A program made the translations under genes and the position numbers. DNA of 64,000 bases from Christensenella minuta (lineage in GTDB: Bacteria; Bacillota; Clostridia; Christensenellales; Christensenellaceae). The stretch covers positions 949,585 to 1,013,584 of the forward strand of contig NZ_CP029256.1 of assembly GCF_003628755.1 (NCBI RefSeq), in the 5' to 3' direction. Shown here piece after piece: positions 55,932 to 64,000 of the stretch; position 1 is the stretch's first letter, and each line of letters opens with the position of its first letter. The notes beneath the pieces were generated by a model. That model made no database searches and was not told the DNA's origin. It saw only the letters and a program-made list of their open reading frames with translations.

Positions 55932-57742
55932 TTCTTATTTGCTTTCATCCTTAGCTGGTGGTCGAGAATCCGTTTGCGGATACGCAGGCTGTCCGGCGTT
56001 ACCTCCAGAAGCTCATCGTCTCCCAAAAACTCCAGCATTTCTTCCAAACTCATATTTTTCGGCGGGATCAGGCGCAGTGCGTCATCGCTTCCGGAAGCAC
56101 GCACGTTCGACGCGTGTTTCTTCTTGCAAACATTCACCACCAGGTCCTCGTTTTTCGGCGACGATCCGACTACCATGCCCATATAAACAGGCGTGCCCGC
56201 CCCAATGAACAAGGTCCCGCGCTCCTGTGCGTTGTACAGGCCGTAAGTCACCGCGTCTCCCGTTTCAAACGCGATCAGCGAGCCCACGGTACGTTTTTCA
56301 ATATCACCTTTATAAGGCTCGTAGCCGTCAAATACCGTATTAAGTATCCCCTCGCCACGCGTATCGGTAAGAAATTCTCCGCGATAACCAAATAAACCGC
56401 GCGCGGGGATTTTAAACTCAATACGCATACGCTCCCCCTGCGGCGTCATATGTACCATTTCCGATTTACGCGAGCCAAGCTTTTCGATTACGCTGCCCAC
56501 GCTCTCCGCCGGAACATCCACAAGCAGGCGCTCGATGGGTTCGCACATATGTCCGTCAATGGTCTTGTACAGCACCTTGGGTGCTCCGACCATAAATTCG
56601 TAGCCCTCGCGGCGCATCGTCTCGATCAGGATCGAAAGATGCATTTCCCCGCGTCCAAGCACGCGGAAGGTCTCCGGGCTGTCCGTCTCATGAACGCCCA
56701 GCGAAACATCTTTGCGCAATTCCGCCATCAAACGGTCGCGCAGATGGCGCGACGTCACATATTTGCCTTCCCTGCCGGCAAACGGTCCGTTGTTTACAGA
56801 GAACGTCATTTCCACTGTCGGCTCTGAAATCTTTACAAACGGAATCGGTTCAAACTCATAGGGCGCACACACAGTATTCCCAATATTTACATTTTCGAGT
56901 CCCGAAAACGCCACGATATCGCCGGCCTTTGCCTCTTCCACTGCTACGCGCTTCAATCCGTCATATTGATAGATCGCCGTAACGCGTCCATTGGTGCACA
57001 GGTCTTCCACATGATAATCGCACAGGGAAACCTCCTGTCCCGTTTTGATCGTCCCGCGTTCGATCCTGCCGACCGCGATCCTTCCCACATAATCGTTATA
57101 GTCAATGGAGGATACAAGCATTTGCAGCGGCCCCTCGGGATCGCCCTCCGGAGCCGGAATATAATTCAGTATCGTATCAAAAAGCGGCTTCAAATCCGTA
57201 CCCCTCTGATTTGGATCCATGGTCGCCGTCCCTTCGCGCCCGGAGCAGTAAATAATCGGGCTGTCGAGCTGTTCGTCCGTCGCATCAAGCTCAAGGAGCA
57301 ATTCCAGCACTTCTTCCCCCACATCGTTCAGCCTAGCGTCCGGCCGGTCCATCTTATTTACCACAATGATGACACGGTGGTTCAGTTCAAGCGCTTTTTG
57401 GAGAACAAACCGCGTTTGTGGCATCGGACCTTCAAACGAATCCACGAGCAGCAGCACGCCATTGACCATCTTAAGAACGCGTTCCACCTCGCCGCCAAAA
57501 TCCGCGTGCCCCGGTGTATCTACAATGTTGATTTTCACATCATTATAATAAGTCGCCGTATTTTTTGCGAGGATGGTGATTCCACGCTCGCGCTCCAAAT
57601 CTCCCGAATCCATTACGCGTTCCGCTACCACCTGGTTGTCACGGAAGGAACCGCCCTGTTTTAGCATTTCGTCCACAAGCGTCGTCTTGCCATGATCGAC
57701 GTGCGCAATGATCGCAATATTCCTTAAATCTTCTCTTACCAC
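55928..57742 (-). CDS. typA: Ribosome-associated translational GTPase TypA/BipA
   Basis: A 604-residue translation-factor GTPase. It has G1 AHVDHGKTT, the switch region RERGITILAKN, G3 DTPGHADFGGEV and G4 NKMDRPDAR. The EF-G-like beta barrel and domains III and V follow, and the C-terminal TypA-specific domain has RKRILDHQLR. It acts on the ribosome in stress and cold adaptation. The start is a GTG at 57742 with GGGAG seven bases upstream. A strong promoter lies 30 to 60 bases ahead. Confidence 0.97.
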   Translation of the reverse strand: MVREDLRNIAIIAHVDHGKTTLVDEMLKQGGSFRDNQVVAERVMDSGDLERERGITILAKNTATYYNDVKINIVDTPGHADFGGEVERVLKMVNGVLLLVDSFEGPMPQTRFVLQKALELNHRVIIVVNKMDRPDARLNDVGEEVLELLLELDATDEQLDSPIIYCSGREGTATMDPNQRGTDLKPLFDTILNYIPAPEGDPEGPLQMLVSSIDYNDYVGRIAVGRIERGTIKTGQEVSLCDYHVEDLCTNGRVTAIYQYDGLKRVAVEEAKAGDIVAFSGLENVNIGNTVCAPYEFEPIPFVKISEPTVEMTFSVNNGPFAGREGKYVTSRHLRDRLMAELRKDVSLGVHETDSPETFRVLGRGEMHLSILIETMRREGYEFMVGAPKVLYKTIDGHMCEPIERLLVDVPAESVGSVIEKLGSRKSEMVHMTPQGERMRIEFKIPARGLFGYRGEFLTDTRGEGILNTVFDGYEPYKGDIEKRTVGSLIAFETGDAVTYGLYNAQERGTLFIGAGTPVYMGMVVGSSPKNEDLVVNVCKKKHASNVRASGSDDALRLIPPKNMSLEEMLEFLGDDELLEVTPDSLRIRKRILDHQLRMKANKK

Positions 57743-57771
57743 TTTATATCTCCCTTTCTTAAAAACACTTT

Positions 57772-57800
57772 ATTATATACCAAAAAATGCGTCTGTGCAA
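57772..57800 (-). promoter_or_regulatory. typA promoter
   Basis: Minus strand TTGCAC (57795-57800), 17-base spacer and perfect TATAAT (57772-57777). Confidence 0.85.
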
Positions 57801-57825
57801 GAGAGCCTGCTCCGTAAACATATGT

Positions 57826-57831
57826 TATAAT
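57826..57831 (+). promoter_or_regulatory. -10 element of the U32 gene
   Basis: TATAAT preceded by TGT, an extended -10, 25 bases before the start codon. No good -35 is seen. Confidence 0.55.
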
Positions 57832-57856
57832 AGGTAGGAAATATAAGGAGGATCTT

Positions 57857-59536
57857 ATGGAGCTCTTATCACCGGCTGGCGGGTGGGACAGTTTAAAGGC
57901 TGCTGTGGAAAACGGCGCGGATGCTGTATACATCGGTGCGCAAAAGTTCAGCGCGCGCAATCTTGCGGATAATTTTGATGACCTCGCGGCCGCCGTTTCC
58001 TTTGCACATGCCTCAGATGTAAAACTTTATCTCGCGCTCAATACGCTTGTCCGGGACCGTGAGATCCCCGCATGGATTGACACGGCGCGGGCCGCTGTAC
58101 AAGCCGGGGCCGATGCCTTTATCGTGCAGGATCTTGGCTGTGCAATGCTTCTGAAGGAACTTTGTCCCAGCGCTCCCCTGCACGCGAGCACGCAAATGAC
58201 GGCGCACAGCATTTCCAACGTACTCGTCCTGCAAAAGCTTGGTTTTTGCCGCGTTGTTCTGGCGCGCGAACTTTCTTTTGCGGAAATTTGTGCGATCCGC
58301 GAGAACACAGAAGCAGAGCTCGAGGTGTTTGTACACGGCGCGCTGTGCGCCTGTTATTCCGGTCAATGCCTGATGAGCAGCCTTTTCGGCGGAAGAAGCG
58401 CAAATCGCGGCTTATGCGCGCAGCCCTGCCGTCTTAACTATTCCGCAAAAGGGCGACAGGGCCGTTTGCTTTCCCCGCGCGATCTATGCTTGGTTGATTA
58501 TATCCCTCAGCTTGCGCAGGCAGGAATTGCAAGCATAAAAATCGAAGGACGCATGAAGCCCGCGCAATATGTAGCGGCGGTCACACGCATTTACCGTAAG
58601 GCACTTGAGGGACGCACCATCACGGAGAAAGATAAAACCGACCTCTTGAAGGCATTTAGCCGGCGGGGGTTCACCGACCGCCCCTTTGCCAAAAATATTC
58701 CATCCATTCTTCCCGTCCGCAATATTAAAGAACGTCCGCCCCTTTCCGCGAAACATCACTTCGGCGCTTATCTCCCTTTAAAAAAGGGCCGGCATAAAAA
58801 GCCCCGCAAGCTGGCCGCGCAAGTAATGACGGCCGCTCAGGCAAAAGCCGTCCTGCCGCTGGTAGATATCCTATATGTCCCATATGCAGCAAAATGGGCG
58901 GATGAGCTTCCGCGGAGCGGCGCCAAAATCATCGGCGCACACCCGCTCATTTCACATGACGGAGAGATGCCCGCTCACCGGGCCGGCTTTGACGGCGAGC
59001 TATTGACCACGCTTACGGAGACGGACGCCGCACACAAGATATCGGACGCCTCGTTGCATGCAATGAACGGACAGACTTTGAAAGCGCTGCGGATGCTTGG
59101 TTATGAACGGGCAACCGTAAGTGTCGAACTCAATGCGGCGCAGATTGCAGATCTGCCCGACCTCCTGCCCACGGAAGCAATCGTCTATGGCAGGCTTACC
59201 CTGATGACTACCTCCTACTGCCCTATGCGTTGCGGGGATAAAAAACGCTGTCCCGCTGCGGCGGGGCAAGCTGTTCTTACCGACCGCATGGGAAAATCTT
59301 TCCCTGTCCTGCGTACCGGCCCCGGCTGCAGAGTCTCAATTCTGAATTGCGCCCCCATTTATATGGCGGATAAACTGCCTTCAGTCAGCGCAAATGTACT
59401 CCGGCTTATTTTCACAACGGAATCCCCGAAGCAATGTGTCGGCTTGGTTCGGGAATACCGCCAGGCCATGCAGGGAAAGCCGCATACGCCTCCCAGCGAA
59501 TTTACGCGCGGTCATTTCACGCGCGGGGTCAAATAA
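57857..59536 (+). CDS. U32-family peptidase / RNA hydroxylase-like protein
   Basis: A 559-residue protein of the U32 family. It has ELLSPAGGWDSLKAAVENGADAVYIG in two conserved blocks. The family signature is EVFVHGALCACYSGQCLMS, with the cysteine pair, followed by GLCAQPCRL. Once called collagenase-like peptidases, studied members (RlhA, TrhP) instead hydroxylate 23S rRNA or tRNA using prephenate and an iron-sulfur cluster. The C-terminal half has extra cysteines (CPMRCGDKKRC). A full DUF3656 domain is not apparent. AGGAGG five bases before the ATG is optimal. Confidence 0.9.
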   Translation: MELLSPAGGWDSLKAAVENGADAVYIGAQKFSARNLADNFDDLAAAVSFAHASDVKLYLALNTLVRDREIPAWIDTARAAVQAGADAFIVQDLGCAMLLKELCPSAPLHASTQMTAHSISNVLVLQKLGFCRVVLARELSFAEICAIRENTEAELEVFVHGALCACYSGQCLMSSLFGGRSANRGLCAQPCRLNYSAKGRQGRLLSPRDLCLVDYIPQLAQAGIASIKIEGRMKPAQYVAAVTRIYRKALEGRTITEKDKTDLLKAFSRRGFTDRPFAKNIPSILPVRNIKERPPLSAKHHFGAYLPLKKGRHKKPRKLAAQVMTAAQAKAVLPLVDILYVPYAAKWADELPRSGAKIIGAHPLISHDGEMPAHRAGFDGELLTTLTETDAAHKISDASLHAMNGQTLKALRMLGYERATVSVELNAAQIADLPDLLPTEAIVYGRLTLMTTSYCPMRCGDKKRCPAAAGQAVLTDRMGKSFPVLRTGPGCRVSILNCAPIYMADKLPSVSANVLRLIFTTESPKQCVGLVREYRQAMQGKPHTPPSEFTRGHFTRGVK

Positions 59537-59543
59537 GGAAATT

Positions 59544-59569
59544 AAAAAAACGCCTTCCGGCGTTTTTTT
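59544..59569. terminator. Bidirectional terminator after the U32 gene
   Basis: A7-CGCC pairs with GGCG-T7 around TTCC. It also overlaps the end of the convergent small gene. Confidence 0.9.
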
Positions 59570-60005
59570 AATCCAATTCCTGGTTTTTCCATTTTTCAAA
59601 CTTTTCGTTGATAACGTGTTCTATCCTGTCGTAATTTTCCCATGTGTCCTCGTGGAGGTAAACGGCAAATTCTGAATCGACATCCTCTTCCGCAAGCGCA
59701 GCTGCAAAGTCGTCGATATAGGAAGTAACATAGTATTCTCCCGTAAATTCCAAGGCCTCATCCACCATAAGTTCCTCGGGCAGCGCCTCGTCGAGGCATT
59801 CCACCAGAAGGTCACGGCCCGTCATTTCCCTGCTGCGCACACGTTCAAACGCATCTGCGAATTCTTCCCGCCAGTCATCCTGGATCAAGTCATTATTTAC
59901 CAGCCATGCAAGGTACATTCCGATATGGGTTCCCGCATTTTCATAGGGAATGCTGTCCGGGAATGTCACCGCGTGCCAATCCATTTTATCGAAAGCCATC
60001 CGCAT
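59568..60005 (-). CDS. Small acidic protein, DUF7832-like
   Basis: 145 residues, strongly acidic, no membrane or enzyme motifs. It contains MDWHAVTFPDSIPYENAGTH in pieces, IGMYLAWLVNNDL, FTGEYYVTSYIDDF and an end rich in Glu and Lys. This pattern is found in uncharacterised small proteins sometimes linked to immunity or toxin loci, but nothing here confirms such a role. GGAGG lies 4 bases before the ATG at 60005 and 10 before a second ATG at 59999, so the start is one of these. A longer open frame upstream is unsupported. Confidence 0.7.
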   Translation of the reverse strand: MRMAFDKMDWHAVTFPDSIPYENAGTHIGMYLAWLVNNDLIQDDWREEFADAFERVRSREMTGRDLLVECLDEALPEELMVDEALEFTGEYYVTSYIDDFAAALAEEDVDSEFAVYLHEDTWENYDRIEHVINEKFEKWKNQELD

Positions 60006-60072
60006 CTCTCCTCCATATTTATTACACATAATACTCCAAGGTTTTTTCTATTTCAAGGACTCGCTTCCAAAA

Positions 60073-62514
60073 TTAACAATTTATTATCAAATCGCTTCCC
60101 GTACGATCTTTACGCACTTCAATTGTCGTTTCGATATTTTCCTTCAGCATCTGGACATGGGAGATAATCCCAATCAGCTTCGATCCGCCCCGCACACACG
60201 CCAGAACGTCAAGCGCGTTTTCGATGGATGCAGGATCGAGAGAGCCAAAGCCTTCGTCAATAAACAATGCGTCGATATGGATACCTCCGCTCTGGGCCTG
60301 CACAACGGTCGAAAGCCCAAGAGACAGCGTCAATGCAACCAGAAATTTTTCGCCTCCCGACAGGCTCTTAACGCTCCTGCGTTCTCCCGAATAGGAATCA
60401 AATACCTCAAGATCCAGCCCAACCTTGCGCGCGCGCCCCGTCCCTTCCATTGATCGGTAAAGCTGATACCTGCCATCGTGCACCTTTTTCAGCAATATGT
60501 TCGCTTCCCGCGTGATCGCCGTCAGCATAACGCCAAGGATATACCGTTGCAGGCTGATACCGTTGGATCCTCTGAGCATCTTGGAAAACTCGTCCAGCTC
60601 TACAAATTTTTCAGTCATACCTTTCAGCTTTTTTACATATTCTTCTGCAGTTTCAACCGCTTTTTCGAGCAGCGCCCCCCTTGCCTTTGTTTCCGCAAAA
60701 ACAGCTTCCGCCGTTTTCTGCGCTTTTTCTTTTTGATCGAATTCCTCCTGCAGCGGCCTAATATCCACAGGCTCGAGGCCTTTTAATTTCTCTGCAAGCA
60801 GACGTGCGCTTTCTTCCGCGATCTTTTGCGCTACATAGTAATCACGTATCTTCTGCCGGGTCTCCGCAAGTTCATCTCCTGTCAGACAAGCTGCGCGAAA
60901 TTCCTCGTCCGTCCGAAATCCCTTTTTTTCGCAGGCTGCCTTAAAGCGGCTGACCGCTTCCTCAAAGACTTCTTTCGCCCGCGCTCCTTCCCGCCGGTAA
61001 AGCTCCAGCGACTCCTGCAAGGTTTTATACTCCCAAAGCAGGCCCTCCGCCTCTTCAAGTAGTTCCTTCAGGCTGTATTTCATTTCTGAATGGCTGCATT
61101 TCTCTTTCTCCCCAAGTCCCAGCTTACGGATTCCTTTCTCACATTCCTCTGATTTCTGTTCGAGAAGAAACAGTTCCTTTTCATCCTCCGCAATCCGCTT
61201 TCTCAACGCTTGAATATGCTTTTCTGCTTTTCGGACCTCCCGTTCCGTTGCTTTCGCATCCGTTCCGGCCGCCGGAGACGGATGATGGATACTTCCACAA
61301 ACGGGGCATGCCCTTCCCTCTTCAAGCATCTCCGCGAGCATATGCGCTGTATCGCCCATATAGGTAGAAAATATTTTCTGATATTCTTTCTCCGCTTGCT
61401 TTAGCTGCTCTTCGGCTGCATTCTTCTCCGCAGTTTTTTTCACCTTGTCCTGCCTCAGGGCCCCCGCATATCCGCTGATCATAGCCGCGCATTTATTAAG
61501 GCGTGATTGCAGGCGTTCCACCTGTGCCGCTGCTTCGGCCGCTTTCTCTTCGTGCACCTTCCATTGTTGTTGAAGCGCTGCCACCTCACGGCGGACCGGC
61601 AGCAACTGTGCTGCACCTTCCGCACGGGCGCACTGTTTTTCCAGCGCGCGTATTTCGTCTTCCCCGGCGGTTGCTTGCGCCACCCTTTCCCGGGCTTGCT
61701 CCCACTCTACAAACAAACCCTGCATCGCCTGTGCGTTTTTGAGCGTCTTCTCCGCGGTGTCAAGCTGTGCAGCAAGGTCCGTGCACTTTTCGCCCTGTTC
61801 CGCAAGCGCCTCTTGCTGCGATGCCAATAGTGTTTTCAGTTCTGTTCCCGTTTCACAACCATATTGGCGAAGCACAGCTTCCAGGCTCTGCTCTGCACCA
61901 TCACGCGTATGCTTCAGCTCAAGCGCCTGTGCGCACAGCCAGTCCGTAATCTTCTGCCAGCGTTCAGCTTTGAAAAGCGTTACCAGTATTTTTTCTTTTT
62001 CCGCGGAATCCGCAATCAGAAGCTGCTCGAACCTCCCCTGCGGAAGAAGTACGACCTGGCGGAACTGCTCATAGGTCAGTCCCAGAAGCTCCTCCGCTTT
62101 CTGACGCACATTTTTGATCCCCGGATTTTCAAAAAAAGGCTCAAATTCGCCTGCATCGTTTTTGAAAAAAACATTTTGCGAAGGTTGGAGTTCTTTTTCC
62201 CCATTTCGCTTGGTCCGAACGCGGACTTCGCGTGTAAAGCGGTATTGCCTGCCGTTTGTACGAAAGATAAAATCCACCTTCGTATTCTGCCGGTCTGCCG
62301 CAAAATCGCTTCGCATGGCAGCGATATCCCCTCGTCCACCGCCGCTGCTCTCTCCAAAAAGGGCATATGTCATTGCATCAAGCACCGTCGTCTTTCCCGC
62401 GCCCGTTTTCCCGTGGATCAGGAACAGGCCCGCTTTTTCAAACGAACGGAAATCGATCTCCTGTTTTTTCACATAGGGGCCGAACGCTTCAAAGCTCAGC
62501 CATTCCGGCATCAT
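60073..62514 (-). CDS. sbcC: Nuclease SbcCD, subunit C
   Basis: An SMC-like ATPase that works with SbcD to process DNA ends and hairpins. Walker A is GKTGAGKTT (35-43). A Q-loop region VVLLPQGRF follows, then two long coiled coils around a zinc hook CPVCGS, then the signature LSGGEKFLVALTLSLGLS and Walker B LFIDEGFGSLD. At 813 residues it is shorter than the roughly 1050 of E. coli because the coiled coils are short. It overlaps the sbcD stop (ATGA). Confidence 0.95.
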   Translation of the reverse strand: MMPEWLSFEAFGPYVKKQEIDFRSFEKAGLFLIHGKTGAGKTTVLDAMTYALFGESSGGGRGDIAAMRSDFAADRQNTKVDFIFRTNGRQYRFTREVRVRTKRNGEKELQPSQNVFFKNDAGEFEPFFENPGIKNVRQKAEELLGLTYEQFRQVVLLPQGRFEQLLIADSAEKEKILVTLFKAERWQKITDWLCAQALELKHTRDGAEQSLEAVLRQYGCETGTELKTLLASQQEALAEQGEKCTDLAAQLDTAEKTLKNAQAMQGLFVEWEQARERVAQATAGEDEIRALEKQCARAEGAAQLLPVRREVAALQQQWKVHEEKAAEAAAQVERLQSRLNKCAAMISGYAGALRQDKVKKTAEKNAAEEQLKQAEKEYQKIFSTYMGDTAHMLAEMLEEGRACPVCGSIHHPSPAAGTDAKATEREVRKAEKHIQALRKRIAEDEKELFLLEQKSEECEKGIRKLGLGEKEKCSHSEMKYSLKELLEEAEGLLWEYKTLQESLELYRREGARAKEVFEEAVSRFKAACEKKGFRTDEEFRAACLTGDELAETRQKIRDYYVAQKIAEESARLLAEKLKGLEPVDIRPLQEEFDQKEKAQKTAEAVFAETKARGALLEKAVETAEEYVKKLKGMTEKFVELDEFSKMLRGSNGISLQRYILGVMLTAITREANILLKKVHDGRYQLYRSMEGTGRARKVGLDLEVFDSYSGERRSVKSLSGGEKFLVALTLSLGLSTVVQAQSGGIHIDALFIDEGFGSLDPASIENALDVLACVRGGSKLIGIISHVQMLKENIETTIEVRKDRTGSDLIINC

Positions 62515-63626
62515 TGCATATCACCGCCCTTTTGTTCAAATTCAACCGCCTTCCGAAACCATTCCATCTGCGTCTCGCTGGGTTCTTCCCCCGTATATTC
62601 CCGGTAGAACATCATCATGATATCCTCAGGTTGAAGACTTGATGCCGTCTCCACAGAAAGCGAGGTTTCCGCGTTGTGCAATTGTTTCCCAACGAGTGAA
62701 AGCAAATTGGGATAATAGTTGCGCAGTGTATTGAGTATTTCAACATGCGCATATTCGTCCAGCAGCTCGATCTTGAGGTAATCTTCCCGCCGCCCATCCG
62801 TCTCCGCCGCGTCCAGTATCTCATTATAGTCTCCTTTGATAAGCCGCAGATCACGCTTCATAGAAAGCGCCGCTTCCCGCCGCGAGAAATCGCCCGTATC
62901 AATAATGGTCACGCTTTTTTGCGTATTTGCCTCGGCAAATGAAAACTTGACAGGCGATCCGCTGTAGCGGACATTCCCGCCGATCTCCTGTGCCCTGTGT
63001 AAATGCCCCAAGGCCACATAATCAAAACCGGAAAACGCATCTGCGCCAACCATATTCGCGCCGCCAACCATAGCCGAACGGTCGCTCTCCGAGGGCTGCG
63101 CCCCGGTCACAAAACAATGGGCGACCAAAATATTATTTCTCTCTTGGTCCAGTTCAATATGCCGTAGGATTGTGCGCATTGCTTCATCATAGCTTTTGAT
63201 TTCATCCTCCGGATATAAATAACGCACTTCATCGATTGAAAAATACGGTAGGAGGTGGAACGCCGTATCCGCCAGCCCAATCCGTTTGACTCCATCGCGT
63301 ACGCTTCCGGCCACATAAAGCCCGGCCTGCTCCAAAAGCGCGTTGCACGCAGCAAGGCGCGCGGCGCCGTCGTGGTTTCCCGCGCATATCAATACTGTCT
63401 TCCTCCGCTCAACGCAAAGCGCCGTCATTGCCTTGTTGTATAGAGCAATCGCGTCCGAGTTCGATACGGCATGGTCAAAAATATCTCCGGCGATCACAAT
63501 CACGTCGATCGCTTCCACATCCACGATCTCACAGAGTTTTTTCAAAAATCTCCGCTGTTCTTCGATCAGCGGCATATTATTTAAGGTAACGCCCAGATGC
63601 CAGTCTGAGGTATGTAGAATCCGCAT
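62511..63626 (-). CDS. sbcD: Nuclease SbcCD, subunit D
   Basis: An Mre11-type metallophosphoesterase of 371 residues. It has the metal-binding HTSDWHLG, IVIAGDIFDHA, ICAGNHDGAARL and HCFVTGAQ, and GHLHRAQ for the last histidines. Its partner sbcC follows with a 4-bp overlap. GGAGG precedes the ATG. Confidence 0.96.
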   Translation of the reverse strand: MRILHTSDWHLGVTLNNMPLIEEQRRFLKKLCEIVDVEAIDVIVIAGDIFDHAVSNSDAIALYNKAMTALCVERRKTVLICAGNHDGAARLAACNALLEQAGLYVAGSVRDGVKRIGLADTAFHLLPYFSIDEVRYLYPEDEIKSYDEAMRTILRHIELDQERNNILVAHCFVTGAQPSESDRSAMVGGANMVGADAFSGFDYVALGHLHRAQEIGGNVRYSGSPVKFSFAEANTQKSVTIIDTGDFSRREAALSMKRDLRLIKGDYNEILDAAETDGRREDYLKIELLDEYAHVEILNTLRNYYPNLLSLVGKQLHNAETSLSVETASSLQPEDIMMMFYREYTGEEPSETQMEWFRKAVEFEQKGGDMQ

Positions 63627-63687
63627 TGTTTTTCCTCCGTGTGAATATCATATCATATTTCATTCAGGCGGCACAGCGTAAGGATAT

Positions 63688-63722
63688 AAAAAAACTCCCG
63701 GAAATTTTCCGGGAGTTTTTTT
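63688..63722 (-). terminator. Terminator of the alcohol dehydrogenase gene
   Basis: Arms AAAACTCCCGGAAA and TTTCCGGGAGTTTT almost without a loop, with T-runs, 6 bases after the stop. Confidence 0.88.
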
Positions 63723-63727
63723 CTCAA

Positions 63728-64000
63728 TTAATAAGCTAATTCAAGCACATTGCGGATATCCGCTTCATTAAGCACCGCAAAATGCCCCACCGATCCGCCG
63801 TTATTTTCCGCGCAACGGTGTGCAAGCTCGTCGAGCACCGATTTATCGTTGATGCCCATATCCCGCAGGGATGTAGGCATGCTGATCGTCTTTAAAAAGC
63901 TCATAAACCGTTTGATTCCCTGTGAAACCGTCCAATCCGGATCATTCACATCATATTCCACATCAAAGACGCGCATCGCGAACTGGATAAACCGTTTCGG
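63728..64000 (-). CDS. Iron-containing alcohol dehydrogenase, C-terminal part (5' truncated by window edge)
   Basis: The visible 90 residues (PKRFIQFAMRVFDVEYDV onward) match the C-terminal helical domain of group III iron-dependent alcohol dehydrogenases of the butanol-dehydrogenase type. Supporting segments are GIKRFMSFLKTISMPTSLRD, NNGGSVGHFAVLNEADI and NVLELAY. The NAD-binding domain and iron ligands lie beyond the right edge. The substrate cannot be judged. Confidence 0.88.
   Translation of the reverse strand, partial: PKRFIQFAMRVFDVEYDVNDPDWTVSQGIKRFMSFLKTISMPTSLRDMGINDKSVLDELAHRCAENNGGSVGHFAVLNEADIRNVLELAY

Overview
The window is a 64 kb chromosomal segment of an anaerobic Gram-positive bacterium, almost certainly class Clostridia (Bacillota). 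The grounds are a ctsR-mcsA-clpC heat-shock operon, the gene order purE-C-F-M-N-H-D, a PurF with the cysteines of the iron-sulfur type, a radical SAM B12-domain protein, a beta subunit of a sodium-pumping decarboxylase, formate-tetrahydrofolate ligase, a very large 2-hydroxyacyl-CoA dehydratase activase-like protein and an NlpC/P60 wall hydrolase. The balanced base composition fits Christensenellaceae-like lineages, but that is only a guess. There are no rRNA or tRNA genes and no CRISPR array.

Left part (1-13.8 kb): a rightward lysine/diaminopimelate cluster, asd (cut by the window edge), dapA and an unusual dapB fused to two aspartokinase-type ACT domains, followed by a flavoprotein. A shared terminator separates it from a long leftward purine block: an NCS2 purine permease and then purECFMNHD. 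Upstream of the permease is a sigma-A-type promoter with three copies of a CGAAC motif that resembles the PurR PurBox. A YaaH-type acetate transporter and a VOC protein follow.

Accessory region (14.4-19.77 kb): an AT-rich island downstream of guaA. It carries an XRE regulator with membrane segments, a solitary KAP P-loop NTPase (possible phage defence), two fragments that look like leftovers of a conjugative element, and an XRE repressor with three operators in a divergent promoter. Two kinds of direct repeat bracket its modules. No integrase is visible.

Middle (19.8-41 kb), nearly all leftward: guaB, a LarE-like PP-loop protein and guaA; a polyprenyl-phosphate sugar-phosphate transferase; ctsR-mcsA-clpC without mcsB, under a textbook CtsR box; a radical SAM protein; a tightly overlapping operon yjbQ-plsC-galU-ahcY-mtaD-lipoprotein that includes S-adenosylhomocysteine recycling; and an operon of XRE-cupin regulator, acyl-CoA synthetase and membrane protein.

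Right part (41-64 kb): fhs, an RpiR regulator, glutathione peroxidase, GDPD, a patatin-like lipase, the 1417-residue activase, a secreted NlpC/P60 protein, decarboxylase beta and tiny gamma-like subunits with a ferredoxin-type protein, a flavodoxin-like reductase, typA with a methyltransferase, a U32 protein, sbcCD, and the end of an iron-containing alcohol dehydrogenase at the right edge. Most transcription units end in clear rho-independent hairpins. Several start assignments rest on strong Shine-Dalgarno sequences that exclude longer in-frame extensions.
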